A DNA stretch of 22,694 nt from an uncultured Nitrospira sp. (GTDB taxonomy: Bacteria; Nitrospirota; Nitrospiria; Nitrospirales; Nitrospiraceae), in contig CAMLHQ010000050.1 of assembly GCA_946479785.1 (NCBI GenBank), positions 1 to 22,694 of the forward strand. Direction: 5' to 3'. How positions within the stretch are numbered: position 1 is the first letter of the stretch; every line of letters begins with the position of its first letter. Under the pieces are notes generated by a model. That model was not told the DNA's origin and ran no database searches. It worked only from the letters and a program-made list of their open reading frames with translations. The position numbers were made by a program, and so were the translations under genes. Below, one piece after another: positions 15,190 to 22,694 of the stretch.

Positions 15190-15442
15190 AGGCCACCTCC
15201 TTGCGTTCTTCGAAGCCTTCCAACAACTCAACGTCTCCTAGCACTTTTTCAATGCGGGATTTGATGTCCGTTCGCTCCCGCGCCCAGCGTCGGTTGGAAT
15301 CGCTTTCTTCTGCCAACCGCTGCCGAGCTGCCCTGAGATCGTCCTCAAGGCCGGCATTCCTTTTTTTCAACTCCTGGACGAGCTTGACCAAGTCCTTGAT
15401 GCGCGTCTCAAGCGCATCCAAACGATCCAATGCCATGTTCAT
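15182..15442 (-). CDS. zapB: ZapB-like coiled-coil cell division protein
   Basis: A small protein that is almost entirely predicted coiled coil. It begins MNMALDRLDALETRIKDLVKLVQELKKRN-like with leucines at heptad spacing, and has 86 residues. ZapB is a coiled-coil partner of ZapA at the Z ring. The assignment rests on size, coiled-coil character and its place directly upstream of zapA with overlap, because such sequences are too simple to assign by motif. The ATG at 15442 has GGAG 6 nt upstream. It is the first gene after the consensus promoter at 15474-15502. Confidence 0.75.
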   Translation of the reverse strand: MNMALDRLDALETRIKDLVKLVQELKKRNAGLEDDLRAARQRLAEESDSNRRWARERTDIKSRIEKVLGDVELLEGFEERKEVAFD

Positions 15443-15473
15443 TCACTGCTCCATCCCCTACTGATTGTGGGGC

Positions 15474-15502
15474 ACTATAGGAACTTGCCCACATCTTGTC
15501 AA
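15474..15502 (-). promoter_or_regulatory. Strong promoter of the zapB-zapA operon
   Basis: On the minus strand a perfect TTGACA (15502-15497), exactly 17 nt, and TATAGT (15479-15474, 5 of 6). The start would be near 15467, leaving a leader of about 25 nt. It lies just downstream of the slt stop codon, so zapB-zapA and what follows form a new transcription unit. It is the best sigma-70 match in the window. Confidence 0.82.
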
Positions 15503-15507
15503 CGGCT

Positions 15508-17754
15508 TCAGAACAGGCCGCCGAGCCGCACATACTCCCGATAGCTTCTCAATACGCGCTTCACGTACTGTCTGGTCTCCTGATAGGGAATCAGCTCCAC
15601 GAATTCGTCCTGACTCTGTCCGCGGTACTGCGCGATCCAATTCCCGACGGCGATAGGCCCTGCATTGTACGACGCAATCGTATAGACGATGTTACCGGAA
15701 TACTGTTCGAGCAGTTGCTCCACATAACGAACACCGATGCGGATGTTGGTTTCCTGATCAAAGAGATCCTCCCGCCCCACAGCCGGGAGCCCGACCCGCT
15801 GCGCGACGTTGTTCGCAGTGGACGGCATCACCTGCATCAGTCCGATAGCGCCAACCCGCGACACCGCCTTCACGTCATACTGACTCTCTTCGCGAATGAT
15901 GGCCGCAATCAGATAGGGATCGACGCCCTTAGCCCCTTGCAACTTAATCGTCGGCAGCAACCCTGTTGGATAGGCCACATTCCAGAGCGACGGCGCGACC
16001 GTCCCACCTGTGCGCTCCAACTGATCGCGGAACCGCGCCCGGGCCAGGCGCAACGCGTGATGATAAGCCCCCACCTCGTTCAGCATGGTCGAGAAAGCGA
16101 TCAATACATCAGGATCCCGGCTGTAACGATCCGTCAAGACTGCGACTTCATTAGCTACATCGGCATCCAAGCCCAGCGTCTTGAGTTCAATGGCCCGGCG
16201 ATAGGCAGTCTGCTGTTCGATGTCGGCGCGTGTGATGACCGGTTGCGCTGCTTCACTATTCTTTGCCGGTTCGACAGGTGGTGTAACTGTCTCAGACACT
16301 ACCTCGCTACCATTTGAAGCCCTCATCCGCTCTCGCCCGAGCTGACAATAGTAGGTATACCGATACAGCTGACAGAGTTTTCGATAGAAGTCCTGCGCGT
16401 CAGACTGCTGATTCTGCTCAGCCGCACGCCCCATCCAATAGAGTGCCTGTGGGTCGAACTCACCGTCATGCTGCTCCGTGAGCACCCTCAAGGCCTCCGC
16501 CGCCTCGCGGTATCGACCGGTTCGATAATAGACCCAGCCAACGCGCCATTGCCCTTCTGCCCGTTGCGACGCAGGCTCGCCGCTTTTCGCCACCTGGCGA
16601 TAACGCGCAATCGCCTCGTCAAATTGCTTCTGATCCTCGAGCCAGATGCCGGCAAAGAGTGTAATTTGCCCCTTCTGTTCTGCGGAAAGAGAAGACGAGG
16701 TCAGTGCCCGCGTGGCCTCCAATAACTTGTCTCCCTGTCCCTGCCGCAGGTACACACGAGCCAGCCACACCGAAGCCTCCTGAGACTCCGATCCGCTGTC
16801 TTTGGCTAAGGCGCGAAACGTCTCGCGCGCCTGGTCATATTGTTTGAGCCTGACCTGGGCGATGCCGAGCTTCAACTTGGCCTCGGCGCGCCTGGGTGAA
16901 TGTGGGTCGGCTGCGAGAAACTTCTTGAATTCCTCAATCGCTTCAGCATGAAACGCTTGGCCTAAATAAGCCTGCGCCCTGCTGAATCGCTCGGCTGATT
17001 GCACGGTCCATTGCTCACCGCCCAAATTGGAGGCCAAAAGGGATTCCGCTTCCTTCGCTTCAGGCGCATAGGGGAATCGCACCCATAACTGCCGCAACGT
17101 CTCGCGGCCTTCGGCAATATTATTTTCTCGTAACTGGCATGCGCCTCGTCTGAGAAAGGCCTGGGGAGCGTTCGTCTCCTTGTCGTTCAAGGCGATGGCC
17201 TTGCTGAACCACTTTGTGGCCTCTGGACAACTGGAAGCCTGATACCAAGCTTCGCCGGTCCTGTACGCAGCCTTCGCCAAGATGTTCGAGTCGGGCACCG
17301 CCATCGGAATGCTTTCCAATAAGACCGCCGCCTCTTTCGCGTCGCCAAGATTCAGCTGCGCCTCTCCGATCCAGAGGCGGATGTAATCGTCCAACACAGG
17401 AAAATCACGTTGCGCACCGCGAAGGAATTGAATAGCGGCGGGCGGATTGCGCGCCATCAGCAACACACCGGACAAGAGTCCCGCCCGTTTCGCCCAGATG
17501 GTGGAAGGAAACCGTTCCATTAAGAGCTGAAGCCGCTCGAGCTTGAGGGTCAACACCTGCTCTTTCGTCAATGCTTTCCCAAGCCGTTCTTTCGGGAATG
17601 CCGCTGTCTGGAAACAGAGCTCCAGCTGATCGCAAGTCTCCTGTTCACTCGACGCCGCCGTGGCAACTGAACCGGCCACTCCACTGGAAAACAGCAGAAC
17701 GCCGCACAATGAGAAACTGATGGCCTGAGGGAGCCGTAAGGCTGGATGGACCAT
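15508..17754 (-). CDS. slt: Slt70-like soluble lytic transglycosylase
   Basis: A periplasmic enzyme that cleaves the MurNAc-GlcNAc bond of peptidoglycan to give 1,6-anhydro products. From the ATG at 17754 it has 748 residues, with a signal peptide (hydrophobic stretch AISFSLCGVLLFSSGVAGSVATA). A long helical, TPR-like superhelix follows (about 40-560, repeats such as AEAIEEFKKFLAADPHSPRRAEA). The C-terminal SLT domain holds AIIREESQYD, where the Glu before Ser (about residue 623) is the catalytic acid, then VGAIGLMQVMPSTA and IASYNAGPIAVGNW. A GTG at 17781 gives 9 more residues and a longer signal n-region. A possible promoter lies at about 17794-17823. It is divergent from rlmN and a separate unit from zapBA. 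Confidence 0.93.
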   Translation of the reverse strand: MVHPALRLPQAISFSLCGVLLFSSGVAGSVATAASSEQETCDQLELCFQTAAFPKERLGKALTKEQVLTLKLERLQLLMERFPSTIWAKRAGLLSGVLLMARNPPAAIQFLRGAQRDFPVLDDYIRLWIGEAQLNLGDAKEAAVLLESIPMAVPDSNILAKAAYRTGEAWYQASSCPEATKWFSKAIALNDKETNAPQAFLRRGACQLRENNIAEGRETLRQLWVRFPYAPEAKEAESLLASNLGGEQWTVQSAERFSRAQAYLGQAFHAEAIEEFKKFLAADPHSPRRAEAKLKLGIAQVRLKQYDQARETFRALAKDSGSESQEASVWLARVYLRQGQGDKLLEATRALTSSSLSAEQKGQITLFAGIWLEDQKQFDEAIARYRQVAKSGEPASQRAEGQWRVGWVYYRTGRYREAAEALRVLTEQHDGEFDPQALYWMGRAAEQNQQSDAQDFYRKLCQLYRYTYYCQLGRERMRASNGSEVVSETVTPPVEPAKNSEAAQPVITRADIEQQTAYRRAIELKTLGLDADVANEVAVLTDRYSRDPDVLIAFSTMLNEVGAYHHALRLARARFRDQLERTGGTVAPSLWNVAYPTGLLPTIKLQGAKGVDPYLIAAIIREESQYDVKAVSRVGAIGLMQVMPSTANNVAQRVGLPAVGREDLFDQETNIRIGVRYVEQLLEQYSGNIVYTIASYNAGPIAVGNWIAQYRGQSQDEFVELIPYQETRQYVKRVLRSYREYVRLGGLF

Positions 17755-17793
17755 ACCGTCGTACACGAGCAATCTCTCCACAACTTCCTACCA

Positions 17794-17823
17794 TATATAA
17801 CAGTGTCTCTCCTTCCTTGCCAG
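17794..17823 (-). promoter_or_regulatory. Possible promoter of slt
   Basis: On the minus strand CTGGCA and TATATA (17799-17794) are about 18 nt apart, in the short divergent spacer between slt and rlmN. A start near 17787 would make the GTG at 17781 practically leaderless, which supports the ATG at 17754. The match is moderate. Confidence 0.4.
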
Positions 17824-17885
17824 CAGATGGCATCGTCCGTCCGTCCTTCCTTGTGGCAGTTTTTCTCCCTGTGTTAGGCTGCATC

Positions 17886-18986
17886 ATGTCCCGCTTCTAC
17901 CATGTCATCTCACCAGCTCCCCAGAATCTTCTGAGTCTGGATGAACCAGACATGGCTCGTCTCGTCAAACATTACGGCTGGCCTGCCTATCGCACCGGCC
18001 AAATCCTCCGTTGGCTCTATCAGCGACGAGCGCGGACGATCAGTCAAATGACTGACCTGAGCCAGACTGACCGGGCGAAACTGGCGAGTGAAACCGCGAT
18101 CGGACGATCCGCAACCTGTACAATCTTCCGCTCCTCCGACCACACGAGAAAATTGGTCCTGACGCTCCAAGACGGACTCGAGGTCGAAGCCGTGCTCATA
18201 CCGGATGACGATCGCCTCACGCTCTGCGTATCGACCCAAGTCGGCTGCACCCTCGACTGCACCTTCTGTCTGACCGGCACGATGGGTTTGAAACGCAATC
18301 TCAAGCCGCATGAAATCATCGAGCAGGTCCTGACTGCTCAGGATCATCTCGATCCGGACGAACACATCACGAACATGGTGTTCATGGGTATGGGCGAACC
18401 CCTGGCGAATCTCGATGCGCTGTCGGAAGCGATCCGGCGGCTGACGAATAAAACCTGGGGATTGGGTTGGTCACCGCGACGTATTACCGTGTCGACCGCA
18501 GGAATGGCCTCGCGCCTAAAAGACATTGCGCCTCTCGGTGTGAATCTCGCCATCTCGTTGAATGCCACGACCGAAGAACAACGCGCAAACCTGATGCCCG
18601 CGGTGAGCGGCATCGCTTCGCTCAAGACGCTGCTCGCCGCCTGCCGCCGCTATCCGTTGGCTCCGACCAGACGGTTAACCTTCGAGTACGTTCTTCTGGC
18701 CGATGTAAATGATCGAGAAGATGACGCGCGGCGCTTGGTCAAATTGATCCGCGGCATTTCCTGCAAGATCAATCTGATCCCCTTCAATCCGTTTCCCGGC
18801 GGCACATTTCGACGTCCATCGGACCGTGACGTGTTGGCATTTCAATCGATTGTGCGGCAAGCCGGCATCGATGTGTTCATCCGCAAGAGCCGCGGCCGCG
18901 ACATACTGGGCGCCTGCGGCCAGCTCGGAAATCTTCCTCCCTCGCATCAAGGACGAACCTTGACACAAATTGAATCCCGTTGTTAG
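17886..18986 (+). CDS. rlmN: RlmN, 23S rRNA/tRNA adenine-C2 methyltransferase
   Basis: A radical SAM enzyme that methylates C2 of A2503 in 23S rRNA and A37 in some tRNAs. From the ATG at 17886 it has 366 residues. The CVSTQVGCTLDCTFC block supplies C114 (equivalent to E. coli C118) and the cluster cysteines C121, C125 and C128. C344 in ILGACGQL is the methyl-carrying cysteine. FMGMGEPLAN and ISLNATTEEQR are family blocks. All catalytic residues are therefore present. An upstream TTG at 17817 would add 23 residues that run into the divergent promoter region, so I prefer the ATG, although no clear ribosome binding site precedes it. Its 3' end overlaps the promoter of the M16 pair. Confidence 0.96.
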   Translation: MSRFYHVISPAPQNLLSLDEPDMARLVKHYGWPAYRTGQILRWLYQRRARTISQMTDLSQTDRAKLASETAIGRSATCTIFRSSDHTRKLVLTLQDGLEVEAVLIPDDDRLTLCVSTQVGCTLDCTFCLTGTMGLKRNLKPHEIIEQVLTAQDHLDPDEHITNMVFMGMGEPLANLDALSEAIRRLTNKTWGLGWSPRRITVSTAGMASRLKDIAPLGVNLAISLNATTEEQRANLMPAVSGIASLKTLLAACRRYPLAPTRRLTFEYVLLADVNDREDDARRLVKLIRGISCKINLIPFNPFPGGTFRRPSDRDVLAFQSIVRQAGIDVFIRKSRGRDILGACGQLGNLPPSHQGRTLTQIESRC

Positions 18987-18989
18987 CAT
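18960..18989 (+). promoter_or_regulatory. Promoter of the M16 peptidase pair
   Basis: A perfect TTGACA (18960-18965) and TAGCAT (18984-18989, 4 of 6) are 18 nt apart at the end of rlmN. The start would be near 18996. This argues against the TTG at 18970 and the ATG at 18988 as starts of the next gene and favours the ATG at 19015. Confidence 0.55.
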
Positions 18990-19014
18990 GCACAGTCCTC
19001 CCTCACCACGAAAC

Positions 19015-20391
19015 ATGATCAGTTTGCACTTCCGACACACCGTCTTCTGGTCGCTTACAGCCACTGCGCTCATACTCTTTTCCGTTCAACCAGCCGCCGC
19101 CGACCCCCATGAACATATCCTTTCCAATGGTATGAAAGTGCTGTTGGTGGAAGTCCCTAAAGCTCCCGTCGCCACCGTGCAGGTCTGGTACAAGGTCGGC
19201 TCCCGCAACGAAGTGATGGGCCGTGCGGGACTCTCCCATATGCTCGAACACATGATGTTCAAGGGAACTGCGAAATATCCGAAAGGCTCCTTCTCACGCT
19301 TAATACGCAAGAACGGCGGCATGGACAACGCTTTTACCAGCCAGGACTTCACCGCCTACTTTGAGAACTTAGCAGCCGATCGAGTCGAGCTTGCCCTCGA
19401 AATGGAGGCCGACCGCATGCAGGGCTTGATTTTTGACGTGAACGAACTGAAGACCGAACGGGAAGTGGTCAAGGAAGAACGACGTCTCCGCACCGAAGAC
19501 GATCCGCAAGGCGCCCTCGTTGAGGCATTGTTTGCACAGGCCTATCTCAGCCATCCCTATCATTGGCCGGTCATCGGTTGGTTCGGAGACCTCGATGCCA
19601 TGACGCTCGACGACCTTCAGCGGCACTACGATACTTTCTATTCGCCCAACAACGCCACTCTGGTCGTGGTTGGCGATATCAAGGTCGACCAGTTGCTGCC
19701 CACAATCAAGCAGTTGTTCGAGCCGATTCCGCGGGGACCGGAACCCAAACCCGTCGCCACGATGGAGGGCGAGCAAAAAGGCGAGCGCCGGTTTCTTCTT
19801 AAACGGGAAGCCCAGGTGCCCTTTGTGATGATGGGCTATCGCGTTCCGAATTACACGAGCGAAGACTCCTACGCCTTGGACGTCTTGGAATCGATTCTCT
19901 CCCACGGCAAGAGCTCTCGGCTCTACCAGAGCTTGGTCTACGATCAGAAACTCTCCCTCGCAGTCGGCGCAGAATACGGGCTGATGCAGACCGATCCCGG
20001 ACTGTTTTACTTCTACGCACTCGTCAGTCCTGGACAGAGGGTCGAGGCGGTCGAGGAGGCCCTTCACAAAGAAATCAAACGCCTGCAGAACGAGCCGCCG
20101 TTAGAACAGGAACTCCAACGGGCCAAGAACCAGGTCGAAGCGGCTCGAGTCTTCGAACAGGATTCCAACTTCCGTCACGCGATGCTGCTCGGTCAAGCCG
20201 AGTCCGTCGGAGCAGGCTGGCGCAGGGTCGAACAATTTCTTGATCGGATCAGATCCGTCACGGCCAAAGACGTCCAGCGAGTCGCGCGGCAATATTTGAT
20301 CGAAGATGCTCGCACGGTCGGCACGTTGATTCCTGTCCCAGCGAAACAACCGGATGTGCCGACTGCTGCGGTCCAACAGGGAAAGCCCTGA
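19015..20391 (+). CDS. M16 family zinc peptidase, catalytic subunit
   Basis: An exported peptidase of the pitrilysin/processing-peptidase family. From the ATG at 19015 it has 458 residues, with a signal peptide cleaved near PAAA-DPHE (about residue 29). The inverted zinc motif HxxEH is intact (HMLEH, 75-79). The downstream Glu-rich block ELKTEREVVKEERR (144-157) supplies the third ligand, so it should be active. The SSRLYQSLVYDQKLSLAVGA segment is the equivalent of the M16 C-terminal R/Y region. It is followed 2 nt later by a second, non-catalytic M16 protein. Such pairs form heterodimers like mitochondrial processing peptidase or the bacterial two-subunit M16 enzymes. The substrate is unknown; periplasmic location is inferred from the signal peptide. 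Confidence 0.93.
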   Translation: MISLHFRHTVFWSLTATALILFSVQPAAADPHEHILSNGMKVLLVEVPKAPVATVQVWYKVGSRNEVMGRAGLSHMLEHMMFKGTAKYPKGSFSRLIRKNGGMDNAFTSQDFTAYFENLAADRVELALEMEADRMQGLIFDVNELKTEREVVKEERRLRTEDDPQGALVEALFAQAYLSHPYHWPVIGWFGDLDAMTLDDLQRHYDTFYSPNNATLVVVGDIKVDQLLPTIKQLFEPIPRGPEPKPVATMEGEQKGERRFLLKREAQVPFVMMGYRVPNYTSEDSYALDVLESILSHGKSSRLYQSLVYDQKLSLAVGAEYGLMQTDPGLFYFYALVSPGQRVEAVEEALHKEIKRLQNEPPLEQELQRAKNQVEAARVFEQDSNFRHAMLLGQAESVGAGWRRVEQFLDRIRSVTAKDVQRVARQYLIEDARTVGTLIPVPAKQPDVPTAAVQQGKP

Positions 20392-20393
20392 CT

Positions 20394-21761
20394 ATGAGGA
20401 TCACTCAACCAACCAGTACACGTCTGCAGCACGTATTTGTTCTGGCGTTCACCCTTGGCTGCATCATCGTCTCGTTAATGGGTTCTACTAGCCTCGCAGC
20501 CGACATCGTTCCGACGAAATTCGTGACGCAGAACGGCATGACTGTCCTCGTCTTGGAGCAACATTTCCTGCCGATTGTCGAGGTCCATGCATTGATCAAA
20601 ACCGGATCGGCGCAAGATCCGCCGGACAAGGCAGGTCTAGCCAACTTGGTTGCGAGTTTGCTCGACGAAGGCACCACGACCCGCTCGTCGAAACAACTGG
20701 CGGAGCAGATCGACTTCGTCGGCGGAGCCCTGGAAGCGAAGGCCGGGGAGGACTTTACGACCGCCTCCGCGAGGGTCCTGAAGAAAGACGTGGATCTGGG
20801 GTTCACGCTGCTCGCTGACATCTTGCAACGTCCCGCATTTCTGAAACCTGAATTCGAACGGATTCGTTCGCAGATCCTCGGCGAAATGGCCAGCGACAAC
20901 GACGACCCCGGCCACGTCGCGATGAAGGCATTCAATCAATTGGTGTTTCACGGCCATCCCTACCGCTGGCCTTTGAACGGCACAGAAGAGTCCCTCGGCA
21001 AGATCACCCATGCGGACGTCCTGAACTTCTATGCCAAGGAATACACGCCAAGCCAAGTGATTCTGACCGTCGTGGGTGACGTGACGATCGAACAGGTGAC
21101 GGGATTAGTTCAAACGCATTTCGGAGCCTGGAAGAAAGTTTCATCGCCGACACGGAACGTCAAAAACGCCTCTCCGGTGGAGAAGAAGACCGTCCAACTC
21201 ATTGAGAAAGACCTGACCCAATCGAACGTCATTCTCGGCCACGGTGGAATCAGTCGCACAAATCCGGACTTTTACGCCGTCACCGTGATGAACTACGTGC
21301 TCGGCGCCGGCGGGTTTTCTTCCAGGCTGATGGATTCCATCCGCGACAAACAGGGCTTGGTATACGGCATCATGAGTCATTTCGATGCGCGGCTCATGCC
21401 CGGTTCGTTTTGGATAAATTTCCAAACCCGCACGGAAGCCACGAATCAGGCGATTCAAAGTGTTCTGGCCGAGATCAAGAGCATTCGCGAAGCACCGGTG
21501 TCCGATCAGGAACTTTCCGAGGCCAAATCATTTTTAATGGGTAGTTTTCCACTGCGGCTCGATTCCACTGCCAAACTGGCGCAGGTGTTGGCCCAAGTCG
21601 AATTCTACGGACTGGGATTCGAATACTTTTCCCAGTATCCCAAGTGGATCGAGCGGGTCACGAAGGAAGACGTGCAGCGCGTCGCCAAGCAATACCTCAA
21701 CCCTCAACGCTATGCGCTCGTCGTTGTCGGCAACATCGCCAAAGCGAAGCTGAAGCACTGA
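20394..21761 (+). CDS. M16 family protein, non-catalytic subunit
   Basis: Partner of the preceding peptidase. It has 455 residues, with a signal peptide ending near SLAA-DIVP (about residue 36). Where the first protein has HMLEH this one has NLVAS (84-88), so zinc binding is lost. The R/Y motif region SRLMDSIRDKQGLVYGI, which helps bind substrate in trans in two-subunit M16 enzymes, is well conserved. This is the classic division into an active and a substrate-binding subunit. The ATG at 20394 follows the first stop by 2 nt, with GGGAAAG upstream, so the two are co-translated. larE follows after 16 nt. Confidence 0.93.
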   Translation: MRITQPTSTRLQHVFVLAFTLGCIIVSLMGSTSLAADIVPTKFVTQNGMTVLVLEQHFLPIVEVHALIKTGSAQDPPDKAGLANLVASLLDEGTTTRSSKQLAEQIDFVGGALEAKAGEDFTTASARVLKKDVDLGFTLLADILQRPAFLKPEFERIRSQILGEMASDNDDPGHVAMKAFNQLVFHGHPYRWPLNGTEESLGKITHADVLNFYAKEYTPSQVILTVVGDVTIEQVTGLVQTHFGAWKKVSSPTRNVKNASPVEKKTVQLIEKDLTQSNVILGHGGISRTNPDFYAVTVMNYVLGAGGFSSRLMDSIRDKQGLVYGIMSHFDARLMPGSFWINFQTRTEATNQAIQSVLAEIKSIREAPVSDQELSEAKSFLMGSFPLRLDSTAKLAQVLAQVEFYGLGFEYFSQYPKWIERVTKEDVQRVAKQYLNPQRYALVVVGNIAKAKLKH

Positions 21762-21777
21762 AGCAGCCAATCGTCCC

Positions 21778-22587
21778 ATGACCACAGACGTCCTAATCGG
21801 CAAACTCGATCGCCTGCGGCACTTGGTGGCCGAGATGCAATCCGTGCTCGTCGCCTATTCGGGTGGCATCGACAGCACACTCGTGCTGAAAATCGCGCAC
21901 GACGAGCTGGGAGAGCACGCGCTAGGAATTACGGCCCTCTCGCCGACATTCCCTGCTGTCGAAATGGAAACGGCGACTCGCACGGCCCAAGAAATCGGCG
22001 CTCGCCACGAAATCGTACAGACCGACCAATTGGCCATTCCCGCTTTCGTCCAGAACGATGCAACACGTTGCTTCCACTGTAAGGCGGATCTTTATCAGTT
22101 GATGGAAGGGCTGCGGGCAGCCCGCTCCGTTCACTGGGTCTTGGACGGCACCAACTTGGATGATCTCGGAGATGACCGCCCCGGCATTAAAGCCGCGCGG
22201 GAATGGAAGGTGCGGAGTCCTCTTGTCGAAGCCTCGTTCACGAAAGCCGATGTGCGGGCAGTCGCACTAAGCTTGGGCCTCTCCAGTTGGGACAAACCGG
22301 CGGCAGCCTGTCTGTCGTCGCGCATCCCCCGCGGCATCCCAATCACCGTGGAAAAGCTTCGTCGCGTTGAACAGGCCGAAGCGATTTTATTAGCCGAAGG
22401 ATTTCACCAGGTTCGCGTCAGAGACCATGGCGATATCGCCAGGATCGAAGTCGCTGTTGAAGAATTTTCGAGACTCAACCAACCGAGCCTGCGCGCGCAC
22501 ATGAGCGCTCGCCTGCGCGAGGTTGGATTCCGATTCGTCTGCGTGGATTTGGAGGGCTACAGGGCGGGAGGAATCAGTTTGGGCTGA
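21778..22587 (+). CDS. larE: LarE-like PP-loop sulfur transferase
   Basis: LarE makes the pincer carboxylates of the nickel-pincer nucleotide cofactor by ATP-dependent sulfur insertion. The 269-residue protein has the PP-loop AYSGGIDST (26-34) and the LarE blocks TALSPTFP, DATRCFHCKADLY, DGTNLDD and KPAAACLSSRIPRG. It has three conserved-position cysteines: C98 and C101 (CxxC) and C178, which matches the sulfur-donating Cys176 of Lactobacillus LarE. LarE homologues with three cysteines are reported to bind an iron-sulfur cluster and to act catalytically instead of sacrificing their own cysteine. No larA, larB or larC is in the window, so the cofactor role is inferred from the family. The ATG at 21778 is 16 nt after the M16 pair; no strong ribosome binding site is seen. 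Confidence 0.9.
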   Translation: MTTDVLIGKLDRLRHLVAEMQSVLVAYSGGIDSTLVLKIAHDELGEHALGITALSPTFPAVEMETATRTAQEIGARHEIVQTDQLAIPAFVQNDATRCFHCKADLYQLMEGLRAARSVHWVLDGTNLDDLGDDRPGIKAAREWKVRSPLVEASFTKADVRAVALSLGLSSWDKPAAACLSSRIPRGIPITVEKLRRVEQAEAILLAEGFHQVRVRDHGDIARIEVAVEEFSRLNQPSLRAHMSARLREVGFRFVCVDLEGYRAGGISLG

Positions 22588-22601
22588 CCACGTTCCAGCC
22601 C

Positions 22602-22694
22602 TTACCTAGGCGAAGACTTCGCGAGCGCGTTTAACGCTTCAGCGGCAAGCCGGCTATTCTCCGCATCATTGAGGCTGCGCTGAACAACTTTCTC
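22602..22694 (-). CDS. 3' end of an unidentified gene (partial)
   Basis: A minus-strand frame enters from the right edge, stays open for 30 codons and stops at TAA (22604-22602). The peptide begins EKVVQRSLNDAENSRLAAEALN and is Ala-rich and helical in character. It is convergent with larE with 14 nt between. The codon choice looks like that of the neighbours, and gene packing favours a real gene, but no family can be named from so short a piece. Confidence 0.5.
   Translation of the reverse strand, partial: EKVVQRSLNDAENSRLAAEALNALAKSSPR

Noticed and set aside
22609..22622. Small inverted repeat GCGAA/TTCGC near the right edge
   Set aside because: Only a 5-bp stem with no T-run; it lies inside the partial minus-strand frame and does not look like the larE terminator.
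1..22694. Mobile elements, CRISPR arrays, toxin-antitoxin or defence genes
   Set aside because: I looked for transposase motifs, regularly spaced direct repeats, terminal inverted repeats and known defence domains on both strands and saw none.

Overview
The window looks like a chromosomal housekeeping region of a G+C-rich Gram-negative bacterium. The gene set fits a Nitrospira-like (Nitrospirota) or deltaproteobacterial-type genome: RNase Y and YmdB in one operon with xseA, xseB and tlyA, a zapB-zapA pair, HflK/HflC, formate-tetrahydrofolate ligase, a periplasmic M16 peptidase pair, and an ArsM/ArsS arsenosugar pair. The taxonomic placement is inference from gene content and protein flavour; nothing in the window proves it. 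I see no insertion sequence, phage gene, CRISPR array, rRNA or tRNA.

Layout. Positions 227-2457 (+) hold a two-gene arsenic module: an ArsM-type methyltransferase with an extra C-terminal domain, then the radical SAM protein ArsS. Positions 2535-4426 (+) hold hflK-hflC with an ATGA overlap. They converge, with only 4 nt between, on fhs (4431-6113, -). Next on the minus strand are an M23 peptidase (6248-7270, with a clear terminator behind it) and cutA (7391-7741). An A+T-rich spacer of about 400 nt separates cutA from a single-domain rhodanese (8146-8466, +), which has a near-consensus promoter.

Positions 8510-15442 (-) hold one long run of genes, read from right to left: zapB-like, zapA, a 559-nt (578 nt to the chosen rny start) gene-free stretch, rny (RNase Y), ymdB, xseA, xseB, tlyA and an NAD-dependent sugar epimerase. 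Most junctions overlap or are only a few nt apart. A consensus promoter (TTGACA, 17 nt, TATAGT) precedes zapB. A second promoter with a perfect TATAAT lies at the xseA stop codon and would drive xseB-tlyA-epimerase separately. The zapA-rny gap is where a 6S-type RNA sits in many bacteria. It can form nested helices on the minus strand, but its identity is not settled.

Positions 15508-17754 (-) encode a large Slt70-like lytic transglycosylase, divergent from rlmN (17886-18986, +). After rlmN come two exported M16 peptidases (19015-21761), one with and one without the HxxEH zinc motif, and then larE (21778-22587), of the three-cysteine type. The right edge holds the last 30 codons of a minus-strand gene.

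The genes group by theme: cell envelope and division (M23, slt, zapAB, M16 pair, hflKC), RNA and DNA maintenance (rny, ymdB, xseAB, tlyA, rlmN), one-carbon metabolism (fhs), and metal, metalloid or sulfur handling (arsM/arsS, cutA, rhodanese, larE). No complete new defence or metabolic system is evident. The least explained sequences are the zapA-rny spacer, the cutA-rhodanese spacer, and the C-terminal domain of the ArsM protein.
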